This document shows positions 43,299-52,219 of a stretch of 64,000 nucleotides of DNA, piece by piece. A program made the translations under genes and the position numbers. The DNA lies in contig CBFIAR010000002.1 of the NCBI GenBank assembly GCA_965660625.1, forward strand, positions 124,001-188,000, in the 5' to 3' direction. The first letter of the stretch is position 1, and each line of letters opens with the position of its first letter. Under the pieces are notes generated by a model. That model made no database searches, was not told the DNA's origin, and was given only the letters and a program-made list of their open reading frames with translations. Source of the stretch: Glaciecola sp965660625 (GTDB lineage: Bacteria > Pseudomonadota > Gammaproteobacteria > Enterobacterales > Alteromonadaceae).

Positions 43299-44655
43299 AT
43301 GAAAAAGCTTATATCGATGGGTTTCATTCCATTTTTGGCTTTATGTCTTATAAGCGCGAGCGCCTTTACTTATGGCTCCAGTGATAAGGTCTCTGCTACC
43401 CGAAATCAAAACATCAGTGTTGATGTAAAGAGTACGCAGTCGATTTCGTCTCATGGTCGGCTTTACCTTATTTTCTCTCCTTCTGATAAAGAAGAGCCGC
43501 GATTTTATAGTGCTTGGCCTACCAGCAATGTTGAGCCCCTTTTTGCTAAAGATATACAAGGTTTTGCAGCCGGTGGAACGGTCAGCTTTTCTGAAGGAGC
43601 TGCCGGCTTTCCATACAAGACACTAGATCAAGTACCTAATAAGAAATGGTATGTGCAAGCGGTTTACGATACTGACTTTTTAGACTCGAGAATCAATTCA
43701 CCGCTGAATTTTTACTCGAACGTAGTAGAAGTAAACTTCGATGGTGCGAGTGACCAAGCACTGACGCTCAATCTAGATAGTCAGATCGCAAAAGAAACCT
43801 TACCAGAAGAAGATCAATTCCTTAAGTTCGATAAAATGCCGAGTAAACTTCTGTCTGAATTTTGGCAAAACGACATGTTTTTGAGAGTCGGTGTTATTCT
43901 GCCAAGAACCTACTTCGATAATCCTAACGCTAAGTTTCCAGTGGTTTATGACATTGGTGGTTACCATGCTCGCTATACTCGGGCTAAGAATTTGTATGAA
44001 AACCAGGATTTTAAAGACTTCTGGTTTAGCGATGATGCGCCGCAAATGGTGATGGTATTTTTAGATGGTGAAGCGCCACTCGGCGATAGTTATCAAATAG
44101 ACTCGCAAAATAACGGACCCTACGGTGAAGCAAACATACAGGAGTTGATGCCTTATTTAACTGCAAAGCATCGCTTAGTGGATAACGGAAATTCCCGTTT
44201 TACGACAGGCTGTTCAACGGGCGGTTGGAAGGCAAAATACCTTTGCGTTTAGCGGTGGCCAGTGGGGGAGTTGGAACGCGGTTTTTGGTCCTAAACAAGA
44301 AAATGGTCAACCTTCGGTGATCTGGGATCCTGCAACGGGCGAAATTGACAAGAAGGTAGCAAAAGCTTGGGAAGCTTACGATTTACGAGCATTTACCGAA
44401 AAAAATTGGTCGTCACTTGGGCGCAAGTTAGCCGGGAAACTGCATATTTGGATGGGAGATATGGACAACTTCTACTTGAATAATGCGATGAATCTTTATC
44501 AAGAAATGCTCGATAGCCAAGATTCGCCAAGGTCAGATGCTAAATTTAGATGGGAAAGAAACGTTGGGCACTGTGATTATAAAAGTGTGCCGATGCTGAA
44601 GCTTACCTTGCAACAAATGCAAGAAAGACTCGATGATGAATCAAGCTACGATTAA
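43299..44655 (+). pseudogene. Exported esterase-like alpha/beta hydrolase, broken by internal deletion
   Basis: Frame 1 (43299-44252) encodes a signal peptide (FIPFLALCLISASAFTYG), a beta-rich N-domain and the start of a hydrolase domain up to the nucleophile elbow FTTGCSTGGW; it then runs into a TAG after seven aberrant residues. A different frame, open from before 44236 to 44655, continues as QNTFAFSGGQWGSWNAVFGPK, then KLHIWMGDMDNFYLNNA and a VGHCDYKS catalytic-His region. The segment that should follow the elbow is missing and the join is out of frame, so a deletion removed part of the fold. The esterase (D-type/enterochelin-esterase-like) is almost certainly inactive. Confidence 0.82.
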
Positions 44656-44689
44656 AAATACACGTCAAAACAATAGGTAAAAAGATCGT

Positions 44690-45907
44690 ATGAAAAACAG
44701 CAAAAAACAGTTCGATTTCATTTTATATGGAGCAACTTCATTCGTTGGTCAAATAATGGTGGAGTATCTTAGTGGCTATAAAAGTGAAGAATATAGCTGG
44801 GCAATGGCGGGTAGAAGCGAGCGTAAACTGCAGGCCTTAAAGAAACGTTTTAATATTAATCAAGTACCGCATTTCGTTGCTGACGCCGATGATGAAATCG
44901 CTTTAAAAGCCCTATGTGCAGATACTAACGCCGTCGTAAGTACGGTTGGTCCCTACGCATTGTTTGGTGAAACGTTAGTGAAAGTATGCGCTCAATCAGG
45001 CACTGACTATTGTGATTTGACCGGCGAGCCGCAGTGGATAAAAAAAATGCTTGATAAGTACGAGTCGGATGCAAAAAGCTCGGGTGCACGCATTGTGCAT
45101 TGCACCGGTTTTGATTCTATTCCTTCAGATCTTGGTGTTTATAAACTGCAACAAGCCGTTATTGAGCGAACATCAGTACCTGCAAAACAGATTAAAATGC
45201 GCGTTAGAAGATTAAAAGGAGGGGCTTCCGGCGGCACTATTGCGAGTATGTTGAACGTGTTTAAAGAAGTTAAGGAAAACCCTAATCTACGTAAAGTCTT
45301 GGTAAATCCCTACGTGCTTTGTCCTGAGGGGCACCCCTTTAAACAACGTCAAAAGAATCATAAAAGCGCTGAGCACGACAGTTCACTCGGGGTATGGACA
45401 ATGCCCTTTGTGATGGCGTCTATCAACGAGCGTGTTGTCCATCGTTCAAATGCATTACTCGGTAACCAATACGGTGAGAGTTTTCTCTACGATGAAGCGA
45501 TGACAGCTAAAAACGGTTTTCAAGCATGGACTTTTACAGTTGGTTTAGGCGCCTTTATGTTGGTAGCAAGCTTGTCTCCGTTGAGAAAATGGTTAGCAAA
45601 ATATGTTTTAATGAAGCCCGGTGAGGGCCCCACGCCCGAGCAACAGTTAAACGGCTTGTTTGATATGCGTTTCTACGCAGATACTGCGACGGGTGAAAGG
45701 GTAGTTGTAAAGGTAGAGGGGGATCGCGATCCTGGTTATGGCTGCACAGCAAAAATGCTTGCACAGTCGGTGCTTTGCCTATCGAAAGATATTCCTGACT
45801 TAAAGGGGGGGTTTTGGACTCCTGCGTCGGCGTTAAATGAAGCGCTCATTGACCGTTTAGCAAAGCATGCAGGTGTCACTGTTCAGGTATTAGAACAAGG
45901 GCCCTAG
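44690..45907 (+). CDS. Saccharopine dehydrogenase-like NAD(P)-binding oxidoreductase
   Basis: This is a 405-residue protein of the saccharopine-dehydrogenase NADP-binding-domain family, resembling trans-acting enoyl reductases. The N-terminal Rossmann motif is ILYGATSFVGQIMVEYL near residues 12-28. AMAGRSERKL, VVSTVGPYALFGETLVKVCAQSGTDYCDLTGEP (83-115) and GARIVHCTGFDSIPSDLGV (128-146) follow. A hydrophobic segment near 278-300 suggests membrane association. In mycobacteria relatives reduce lipid intermediates; the substrate here is unknown. It lies 34 bases after the broken esterase on the same strand and probably shares its transcript. Confidence 0.87.
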   Translation: MKNSKKQFDFILYGATSFVGQIMVEYLSGYKSEEYSWAMAGRSERKLQALKKRFNINQVPHFVADADDEIALKALCADTNAVVSTVGPYALFGETLVKVCAQSGTDYCDLTGEPQWIKKMLDKYESDAKSSGARIVHCTGFDSIPSDLGVYKLQQAVIERTSVPAKQIKMRVRRLKGGASGGTIASMLNVFKEVKENPNLRKVLVNPYVLCPEGHPFKQRQKNHKSAEHDSSLGVWTMPFVMASINERVVHRSNALLGNQYGESFLYDEAMTAKNGFQAWTFTVGLGAFMLVASLSPLRKWLAKYVLMKPGEGPTPEQQLNGLFDMRFYADTATGERVVVKVEGDRDPGYGCTAKMLAQSVLCLSKDIPDLKGGFWTPASALNEALIDRLAKHAGVTVQVLEQGP

Positions 45908-45963
45908 AATCCAGATCCTACAATTGAAATGTGACGAGCAAAAGTTAAAGTGTAACGTCCTCG

Positions 45964-47088
45964 TTAAGAGGACAGTTTTGCAATAGCTTCCTCCAAATAG
46001 TCTCGCGAACAACCAAAGTTGAGTCTAAAGAAGTTTTTGGCGCCAAAGTCTCTGCCAGGGGAAGGGCCAATACCTTTTTCTTCACACCATTGTTGTGTAT
46101 CAGCAAGATCAAGCCCACTCGCATCAACCCAAAGAAGAAAAGTGGCGGCAGGTGCGATAGCTCTTAAGCCAGGTATTTTGTTTATTTCGGTAACAAGATA
46201 ATCGCGATTAGCTTTCAAATAGCTTAGCTCAGCCTTATGCCAGTCATCGCAATGCCTAAAAGCAGCGTTAGTTGCGGTTAAACCGGCAACGGTTACCCAT
46301 GGCACAATTCCTCGGCTTGCCTTATTAAAAGCGGCACGCAATTTAGTATTCGGAATAATGGCAAATGATGTGCCTAGCCCTGCTACATTAAAGGTTTTAC
46401 TCGCCGCCATAAGCGTCACTGAATTATTGCTTAGGTCTTGATGCGCGCTGGCAGGCAAATGTTTAGCGTCATCTAAAATTAAATCACAGTGAATTTCATC
46501 AGAACAAAGCAAAACATCGTATTTTCGACAAATATTGGCAATTTTATCTAATTCATCCTGAGTTAATACCGAACCGGCCGGATTCATCGGATTGCACATA
46601 ATGAATAATGTCGCTTTAGGGTCGGCAGCCGCGGCTTCTAACGCCACAAAATCAAGTGTCCACCTGCCATCAACTTCAATAGTTGGAACGCAACTCCGAT
46701 TGAGTCCATTAATACTTGGTGCTGCTAGCAGCGGAGGGTAATTAGGCGTTTGTACTATGACTGAGTCGCCTTCCTGACAATAGGCTTGTATTGCAACATT
46801 GAATGCTGGAACAACACCCGGTGTCCAGACTATCCAGCTAGGCTCTATTTTCCAGTTGTATTGCTTCTCACACCAGCCTACGACTGCATCGATTGTTTCG
46901 GTATCATGCGCCGGCAAAGTATAGCCAAATAAACCATCTTCAACACGCTCATGTAAGGCTTTTAAAATCGGTTCTGCGCAACGAAATTCAGTGTCGGCAA
47001 TCCACATAGGCAATATGTCGGTGCCTTTGTACTTTTCCCATTTGTAGGCTTTTGATGCTTTACGGTCTGGTTTATCGCTAAAATTCAT
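45964..47088 (-). CDS. MalY/PatB family PLP-dependent C-S lyase
   Basis: This 374-residue fold-type I PLP enzyme is of the MalY/PatB family (cystathionine beta-lyase / cysteine-S-conjugate lyase). Family features are YKWEKYKGTDILPMWIADTEFRCAEPILKAL near residues 16-46, FGYTLP near 54, TPGVVPAFNVAIQAYCQEGDSVIVQTPNYPP near 88-118, CNPMNPAGSVLTQDEL near 160, SDEIHCDLIL near 196 and the Schiff-base Lys in AASKTFNVAGL near 229. It may produce homocysteine, or pyruvate with ammonia and a thiol. No met box was seen near it. It lies downstream of the RND efflux pair on the same strand. Confidence 0.9.
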   Translation of the reverse strand: MNFSDKPDRKASKAYKWEKYKGTDILPMWIADTEFRCAEPILKALHERVEDGLFGYTLPAHDTETIDAVVGWCEKQYNWKIEPSWIVWTPGVVPAFNVAIQAYCQEGDSVIVQTPNYPPLLAAPSINGLNRSCVPTIEVDGRWTLDFVALEAAAADPKATLFIMCNPMNPAGSVLTQDELDKIANICRKYDVLLCSDEIHCDLILDDAKHLPASAHQDLSNNSVTLMAASKTFNVAGLGTSFAIIPNTKLRAAFNKASRGIVPWVTVAGLTATNAAFRHCDDWHKAELSYLKANRDYLVTEINKIPGLRAIAPAATFLLWVDASGLDLADTQQWCEEKGIGPSPGRDFGAKNFFRLNFGCSRDYLEEAIAKLSS

Positions 47089-47144
47089 TGCGTGTCCTTT
47101 GATTGTTGATACGTTTAATGGTCAAGCTCTTTTCGCCAAGGCTT

Positions 47145-50100
47145 TCATGACAGCTGTTGTTGTTGAACAGCCTGAAGTTCCGTCTCTAAACGTTTACTTT
47201 CATCTGTTCTTGGTTTAGAGAAACGAGCGATAAGTTGATATAAAACAGGGGTCAAAAATAAGGTGAATACAACAGCAATACCTAAGCCACCAAATACTAC
47301 CCAGCCAATTGAGTTTCGAGCCTCAGCGCCAGCGCCCGTTGACAGTATTAAGGGAAGACCACCTAATATCGTCGACATCAATGTCATCATAATAGGACGC
47401 AGTCTGACTGCTGCCGCCTGAACAACCGCATCGTTCACAGCAAGACCTTGGTCCCGCAATTGGTCGGCAAATTCAACAAGAAGTATCGAATTTTTTGCAA
47501 TCAAGCCTATCAACATGACTAAGCCAATTTGTGAATATATATTAATAGAAGTTCCTGTTAGATAAAGAGCATAAATAGCAGCAGCAATACCAAAAGGCAC
47601 TGTTATCATAACGACAATAGCACTGTTCATGCTTTCAAACTGAGCAGCTAAGACTAACAATACGATAATGAACGCAAACAGATAGGTCATAGCGATCTGG
47701 TTAGAGGTTTCTTCAAACGTGAGAGCTTCGCCCAGGAATACTAAGCCAATGCCGTCGGCTAGATTTTCATCAGCGATTTCACGTAACTGACTAACGGCTT
47801 CTGCCATGGTCATTGTGTCAGGTAGTTCAAGCTCAATTTCAATGGCTCTGCGCTGCGCGTGGCGTTCTAATTCAGCCGCTACGCCCTCTTCACTTATAAA
47901 TGCGAGGCTGGAGAGCGGCACTAGCATGCCGTTATTCGATTTCACAAAGAGATTAGTGAGCTCTGACGGGTCAGCCGTGGTTTTATTGGAGGACTGCAAT
48001 ATTAACGGAACTGATTGGTCACCAATATTTAGGTCGGTTACGTCGTCTCCATTAATTGCGGCTCGCAATGTAGTCGATATATCAGTGAACGGAACGCCCA
48101 GCTCTTCGGCTCTGCGTCTATCGATATTTACTCTTAGTTGAGGCTGAGTCGGTTGATAGCCAATGTCGGGTCTACCAAGCTCAGGCAGTCGCTCCTCTAT
48201 TAGTTTGCTAAAGGCTAAAGCTGATTCGTAAATGCGCATGTAAGTGTCGCCGGTCAATGCAAATTCTAAACCACCGCCTTGCCCACGTAAATTCAAACTA
48301 TTGCTGCCGAATGCCCTAGCAGGTGCGCCAGGAATACCGCTTAGTTTAGGTCGCATTTCATTGATAATATCCTGCTGTGATTTTGTTCTATCGTCCCAAT
48401 GTGCAAGCGGAACAGTGATAAAAACAATATTAGGATCCCAGCGTCCAACGACGGTATAAATTGATTCAACATCGTCATCTGCAACATAAGGCAGTAAAAT
48501 TTGTTCAATTTTCTCTGCTTGTCGGTTCATATAATTTAAGCCAGCACCGTCAGGTCCTCGCGCAAACACGCGTATTGTTCCTCTGTCTTCGGAAGGTAAA
48601 AGCTGGTTTTCTATTTGCTCATACAATAGCGCTGCGCCACCCGCTGATAAAAGAGAAAGCAAGACAGTTAGCCATGAAAAACGTAAGGCCTTATGCAATA
48701 TGTTCATATAGCCATTGAGAACGCGAGTGCCAAATACGCCTAGCGTGCGGTCAAATAGTCTATTGTTCTTACTTTTGATTGGCAATTTCGCGGTTAATGC
48801 AGGTACCAAACTTAAGGCAACGAAGGAGGAGATGATCACTGCGCCAGCGAGCACTCCGCCAAATTCCCTAAATAGTCTGCCTGCCGTTGAAGGTAAAAAA
48901 GCGATCGGGATAAAAACAGCAGCTAGCACCGCAGTTGTTGCGACAACCGCAAAGAACACCTCTCTTGTACCTAACACGGCGGCGGCTCTTGAACCCATTC
49001 CTTCAGCACGACGGCGTTGAATATTTTCGGATACCACGATGGCATCATCAACGATCAGTCCAGTCCCAAGCACTAATGCAAGCAAGGTTAGGATATTGAT
49101 AGAAAAACCAAGTACCCACATGATGACCAGCGCGCCAATCAATGACACGGGTATTGACAGGGCGGGTACTAATGTCGCTCTAAAATTACCTAAAAATAGC
49201 CAGAGTGTGGCAATGACTAACAAAATGGTAAGCCCTAGAGAGACAATAACCTCATCTACTGAGCTACGAATGAACTCGGCATCATCGGATGTCACCACAA
49301 TATGAAGATCAGCGAAACGTTTATCGAGGCTTTTTACCATCGCTAGCACTTCGTCAGAAATTTCAATCGTGTTTGAGCGAGCCTGTCGAATAATGCCTAA
49401 ACCAACGACAGGTATACCATCCAACCGGACCAAACTGTTTGCGTCTGCTGGACCGAAATAAACGCTAGCGACATCGCCTATGCGCGTGTCACCAGAAATG
49501 ATTATCTGCTCTATATCTTGGGTCGATACAGAAGTAGCATCGGCCCTTACAATGAGTTCTTGATCTTGAGATTTAACGCTGCCGGCGGGCACATCAAATG
49601 GAGCTAGGCGCAGCGCTGCAGATACTTCAGTCATTGATAGATTAAAGCTGGTTAAGCGCAATGGGTCTACAGAAACGCGCATTACTCGTTGGCGTTGACC
49701 GTCAAGCGATACATCAGCGACACCGGGAATACTTAAAAACAATGGGGCTAGGTCAACTTCAACGCGTTCGGTTAAGGTTTCCATGTCCAGTGTTTCGCTG
49801 CTAATCGCTAAGCTGACAACTGCTTGAGCATCGTTGTCTGCTTTAATGATTGCTAAATTCTCAACTTCTGCAGGTAAGCGACGCTGCACTCGGCTAACTG
49901 ATTCACGCACCTCATTTGCCGCATCTTCAAGATTGGTGCCTGGGCGAAATTCAACGCGAACTCTTGATGAGCCTTCCTCACTGGATGCGTTAATCGAATC
50001 AACACCGCTGACTCTGGCTACTGCGCCTTCTAAGCGGCTAGTAACCTCACTATCAACCGTTTCAGGTGAGCCTCCAGGATAACTAGCCGACACTGTAACA

Positions 50101-50270
50101 ATGGGACGGTCAACATCTGGAAGTTCTCTAATTTCGAGGTCGTTAATTGCGGCAAAGCCTGCCAAAATAATTAACAAGTTCAGCACCATAACTAACACGG
50201 GGCGGCGTATTGACAGCGAGGGTAAATCGTTTACTTGAACAGATATATTGACTGAATCACCTTTTTTCAT
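47145..50270 (-). CDS. RND efflux transporter inner-membrane permease
   Basis: This is a 1041-residue HAE1-type RND pump subunit. It shows the N-terminal SIRRPVLVMVLNLLIILAGF TM1 and periplasmic porter domains (ELPDVDRPIVTVSASYPGGSPETVDSEV). The TM4 proton-relay pair is GLIVDDAIVVSENIQRR, followed by FREFGGVLAGAVIISSFVALSLVPALTA. The second half repeats the fold, with PFGIAAAIYALYLTGTSINIYSQIGLVMLIGLIAKNSILLVEFAD. Twelve membrane helices are expected. It overlaps the adaptor gene by four bases (ATGA), so they are coupled. No TolC-like outer-membrane gene is adjacent, so it probably uses a shared TolC. Substrates are not determinable. Confidence 0.95.
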   Translation of the reverse strand: MKKGDSVNISVQVNDLPSLSIRRPVLVMVLNLLIILAGFAAINDLEIRELPDVDRPIVTVSASYPGGSPETVDSEVTSRLEGAVARVSGVDSINASSEEGSSRVRVEFRPGTNLEDAANEVRESVSRVQRRLPAEVENLAIIKADNDAQAVVSLAISSETLDMETLTERVEVDLAPLFLSIPGVADVSLDGQRQRVMRVSVDPLRLTSFNLSMTEVSAALRLAPFDVPAGSVKSQDQELIVRADATSVSTQDIEQIIISGDTRIGDVASVYFGPADANSLVRLDGIPVVGLGIIRQARSNTIEISDEVLAMVKSLDKRFADLHIVVTSDDAEFIRSSVDEVIVSLGLTILLVIATLWLFLGNFRATLVPALSIPVSLIGALVIMWVLGFSINILTLLALVLGTGLIVDDAIVVSENIQRRRAEGMGSRAAAVLGTREVFFAVVATTAVLAAVFIPIAFLPSTAGRLFREFGGVLAGAVIISSFVALSLVPALTAKLPIKSKNNRLFDRTLGVFGTRVLNGYMNILHKALRFSWLTVLLSLLSAGGAALLYEQIENQLLPSEDRGTIRVFARGPDGAGLNYMNRQAEKIEQILLPYVADDDVESIYTVVGRWDPNIVFITVPLAHWDDRTKSQQDIINEMRPKLSGIPGAPARAFGSNSLNLRGQGGGLEFALTGDTYMRIYESALAFSKLIEERLPELGRPDIGYQPTQPQLRVNIDRRRAEELGVPFTDISTTLRAAINGDDVTDLNIGDQSVPLILQSSNKTTADPSELTNLFVKSNNGMLVPLSSLAFISEEGVAAELERHAQRRAIEIELELPDTMTMAEAVSQLREIADENLADGIGLVFLGEALTFEETSNQIAMTYLFAFIIVLLVLAAQFESMNSAIVVMITVPFGIAAAIYALYLTGTSINIYSQIGLVMLIGLIAKNSILLVEFADQLRDQGLAVNDAVVQAAAVRLRPIMMTLMSTILGGLPLILSTGAGAEARNSIGWVVFGGLGIAVVFTLFLTPVLYQLIARFSKPRTDESKRLETELQAVQQQQLS

Positions 50271-51331
50271 GATACCGCCTCTGGCATATTGATTGCCTCA
50301 AGGCTCTGCCCTTGCCTTAACTGTTGAACACCTTCGACAACTAATACAGCTTTGGCGTTAAATTTGCCTTTGACTAGAATCGTTCCGCGTAAGCGCTGCT
50401 GTATTTGCACATCAACTCTATCCGCCTTACCTTCTACCATTTGCCAAACGTAGGCACCTGTCGCACCCCATAATAAAGCTGCTTCAGGAATTGCTACATA
50501 TTCTTGACCTTTAACTGAAAGCTTTACTCTGAAGCTCATCCCAGGGCGATATAAATCTTCAGTGTTATCGAGTAAAGCTCTTACTCGAATGGTGCGGTCT
50601 TGTTCGTTAATTCGGGAGTCAATTTGCGCAATGCTTGCAAAAATGTTTATTTCGCGATTTTGCCAGGGTGTTAGGATCACCTCTGGGTTACCGGCTAGAA
50701 CGTCTAGTGCGACTTCGGGTGCTGAAAAATTAATGTATAGCGCTTTTCTGTCATCGATTGTCGTAATGCTGGTTTGCGGTGTGATTCGGTCACCGACTTC
50801 AACGTCGGTGAACCCGACTATACCGCTAAACGGGGCTTTTACTATGCGTTCGGAAAGCGCAACTTCAGCTTCTTTCACAGCAATTTCTGCAAACGCCAGC
50901 TGTGTACTGGCAATGTCGACTTGGCTTTGGGCTGCGGCACCTTTCTTGCGGCTTTCTAGTAAGCGATTATATTCTCTAGTGGCGTCTTTTAACTGAATTT
51001 TCCCACGCTCATGAGCAACAGATTCGCGCTCATTATATAGCGTCAGAAGTACTTGGCCTTTTGTTATCTGCTGTCCGGGGATGAAATTAACTGTCGTAAC
51101 TCTCTCGCTCACAGCAGAAAATAAGATGACGGATTTGACTGCTTCGGCTGTACCGACAGCTTCAAGATTAGATTGTTGCGCTTGATATGCCAGTGGTTGA
51201 ACCAACACTTGAGTTTTGTTTTTACCTTGTCCACCCCAAGATTGTGCGTGCAGGGCGTTTGAAAAAACTAACCCCAGTAGCAGAAACGCTAGTAAAATTG
51301 GGTGCTGATTACGCTTAATAAACATAGACAA
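50267..51331 (-). CDS. RND efflux periplasmic adaptor (membrane fusion protein)
   Basis: This is a 354-residue adaptor. It has a signal peptide (HPILLAFLLLGLVFSNALHAQ) and a barrel-sandwich hybrid, split around a helical hairpin near residues 95-150 (REYNRLLESRKKGAAAQSQVDIASTQLAFAEIAVKEAEVAL). The motif IVKAPFSGIVGFTDVEVGDRITPQTSI follows near 162. A beta-barrel domain has RVRALLDNTEDLYRPGMSFRVKL near 248. It is the first gene of the pair with the RND permease. A 396-bp region upstream holds the promoter and a possible small ORF. No TetR-type regulator is adjacent. Confidence 0.94.
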   Translation of the reverse strand: MSMFIKRNQHPILLAFLLLGLVFSNALHAQSWGGQGKNKTQVLVQPLAYQAQQSNLEAVGTAEAVKSVILFSAVSERVTTVNFIPGQQITKGQVLLTLYNERESVAHERGKIQLKDATREYNRLLESRKKGAAAQSQVDIASTQLAFAEIAVKEAEVALSERIVKAPFSGIVGFTDVEVGDRITPQTSITTIDDRKALYINFSAPEVALDVLAGNPEVILTPWQNREINIFASIAQIDSRINEQDRTIRVRALLDNTEDLYRPGMSFRVKLSVKGQEYVAIPEAALLWGATGAYVWQMVEGKADRVDVQIQQRLRGTILVKGKFNAKAVLVVEGVQQLRQGQSLEAINMPEAVS

Positions 51332-51727
51332 AGTTTCTCATTGTAGTAGTTGTTTTATAGACAAAAGTCTACGCTGCATGTTCCTGTAAAGATCAGGTTT
51401 TTTACAATCTTGAATCAGCGTTTTTATATTAAATAGAATCTTCTGATATTGCATAAAAAAGGAGTCGTCATTGAGTTTATCATTAATCTTGAAACGGTAT
51501 CTCATGATCCTGCATCAATAAATCAAACGATTGGAAAACTGCCGCGAATTCATGATGATAATGATTTGCCTCATTGATCCTGAAAAAAGTAAAGCTTGTG
51601 TCTTGTTTTTGCATTCAATTTACTATTAACTTGCCTTATACAATCATTATTGTTGCTAGCAATGAAGCGTAGATGCAACTAATGAGTGTAAAAATAAATT
51701 GAATAAAGGAAAACAGTAAAACTAGAT
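51332..51727. other. 396-bp divergent intergenic region
   Basis: This region separates the efflux pair (minus) from the DUF2946-like gene (plus). It contains a possible small ORF (51449-51577, listed separately). A TATACAAT-like -10 lies near 51636-51643, about 85 bases before the DUF2946-like start. No clear CueR or Zur operator was seen. Plus-strand AT-rich tracts are frequent but do not form a clean hairpin. Confidence 0.4.
51449..51577 (+). CDS. Possible small protein (35-42 aa), non-canonical start
   Basis: An open frame with balanced, protein-like composition reads IEFIINLETVSHDPASINQT, then IGKLPRIHDDNDLPH and a stop at 51575-51577. The best Shine-Dalgarno (AAGGAG at 51459-51464) is five bases before an ATT codon at 51470. 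This would require a rare AUU start; otherwise translation could begin at TTG 51449 without a good site. It might also be a chance frame or a relic. No named family is recognised. Confidence 0.25.
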   Translation: MHKKGVVIEFIINLETVSHDPASINQTIGKLPRIHDDNDLPH

Positions 51728-52150
51728 ATGTCGCTTAAAACTGCAAATCACTATATTTTGACTACATTGCTTCTGCTAGCGCTGATTTTTAATCAGGGCC
51801 TTGGCATGTTGAGTAGTGCGACCGCTATGTCCGCAATGCAGAATTTTGCGAATGATGACACTCTCGCAATTTGCACAGGCACTCGCGTTAAGTGGATATC
51901 GGCGGCGATATTTTATCAGTCGGGCGATATTGTCGAAGTTAAAGCACCGAATAATACGCCTGACAACTTGCATGAAGTCTCCTGCGTTTTTGCCCAACTA
52001 AATGACTCACCGATAGACGATAAATTCACGAGTCTTAAAACCCATGCTACTGAATTCGTTAATCCCACTGTTCTCAATTCGAAGCTGTTGTTTGTAGCGA
52101 CAGACTATGTGAACAATTTCCTCGCTAGAGGGCCTCCAGTTTTTCTATAA
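51728..52150 (+). CDS. DUF2946-like exported protein preceding a TonB receptor
   Basis: This is a 140-residue protein with an N-terminal hydrophobic signal or anchor (YILTTLLLLALIFNQGLGMLSSATAMS). A core CTGTRVKWISAAIFYQSGDIVEV follows near residues 49-71, then a single further Cys near 85 and the terminal ARGPPVFL. The CTG...KWI segment and C-terminal R-x-PP are reminiscent of DUF2946 proteins, which often accompany copper-related TonB receptors. It is 69 bases upstream of such a receptor, so joint expression and a role in metal (probably copper) handling are plausible. The match is from memory of the family and is moderate. Confidence 0.6.
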   Translation: MSLKTANHYILTTLLLLALIFNQGLGMLSSATAMSAMQNFANDDTLAICTGTRVKWISAAIFYQSGDIVEVKAPNNTPDNLHEVSCVFAQLNDSPIDDKFTSLKTHATEFVNPTVLNSKLLFVATDYVNNFLARGPPVFL

Positions 52151-52219
52151 ACGACATTAATACTGAAAATTGATCCGCATAAAGTGGGTCATCTTTTATC
52201 GTTTATAGGAAATTATTAT

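Noticed and set aside
49039..49305. Ser/Thr-rich plus-strand frames inside the RND permease gene
   Set aside because: Composition is typical of antisense shadows of hydrophobic-membrane codons. The minus-strand RND protein is continuous and complete.
51471..51521. 16-codon TTG-initiated frame MSLSLILKRYLMILHQ upstream of the DUF2946-like gene
   Set aside because: It shares the same ribosome site as the longer overlapping frame but is very short. The other frame has the more protein-like composition.
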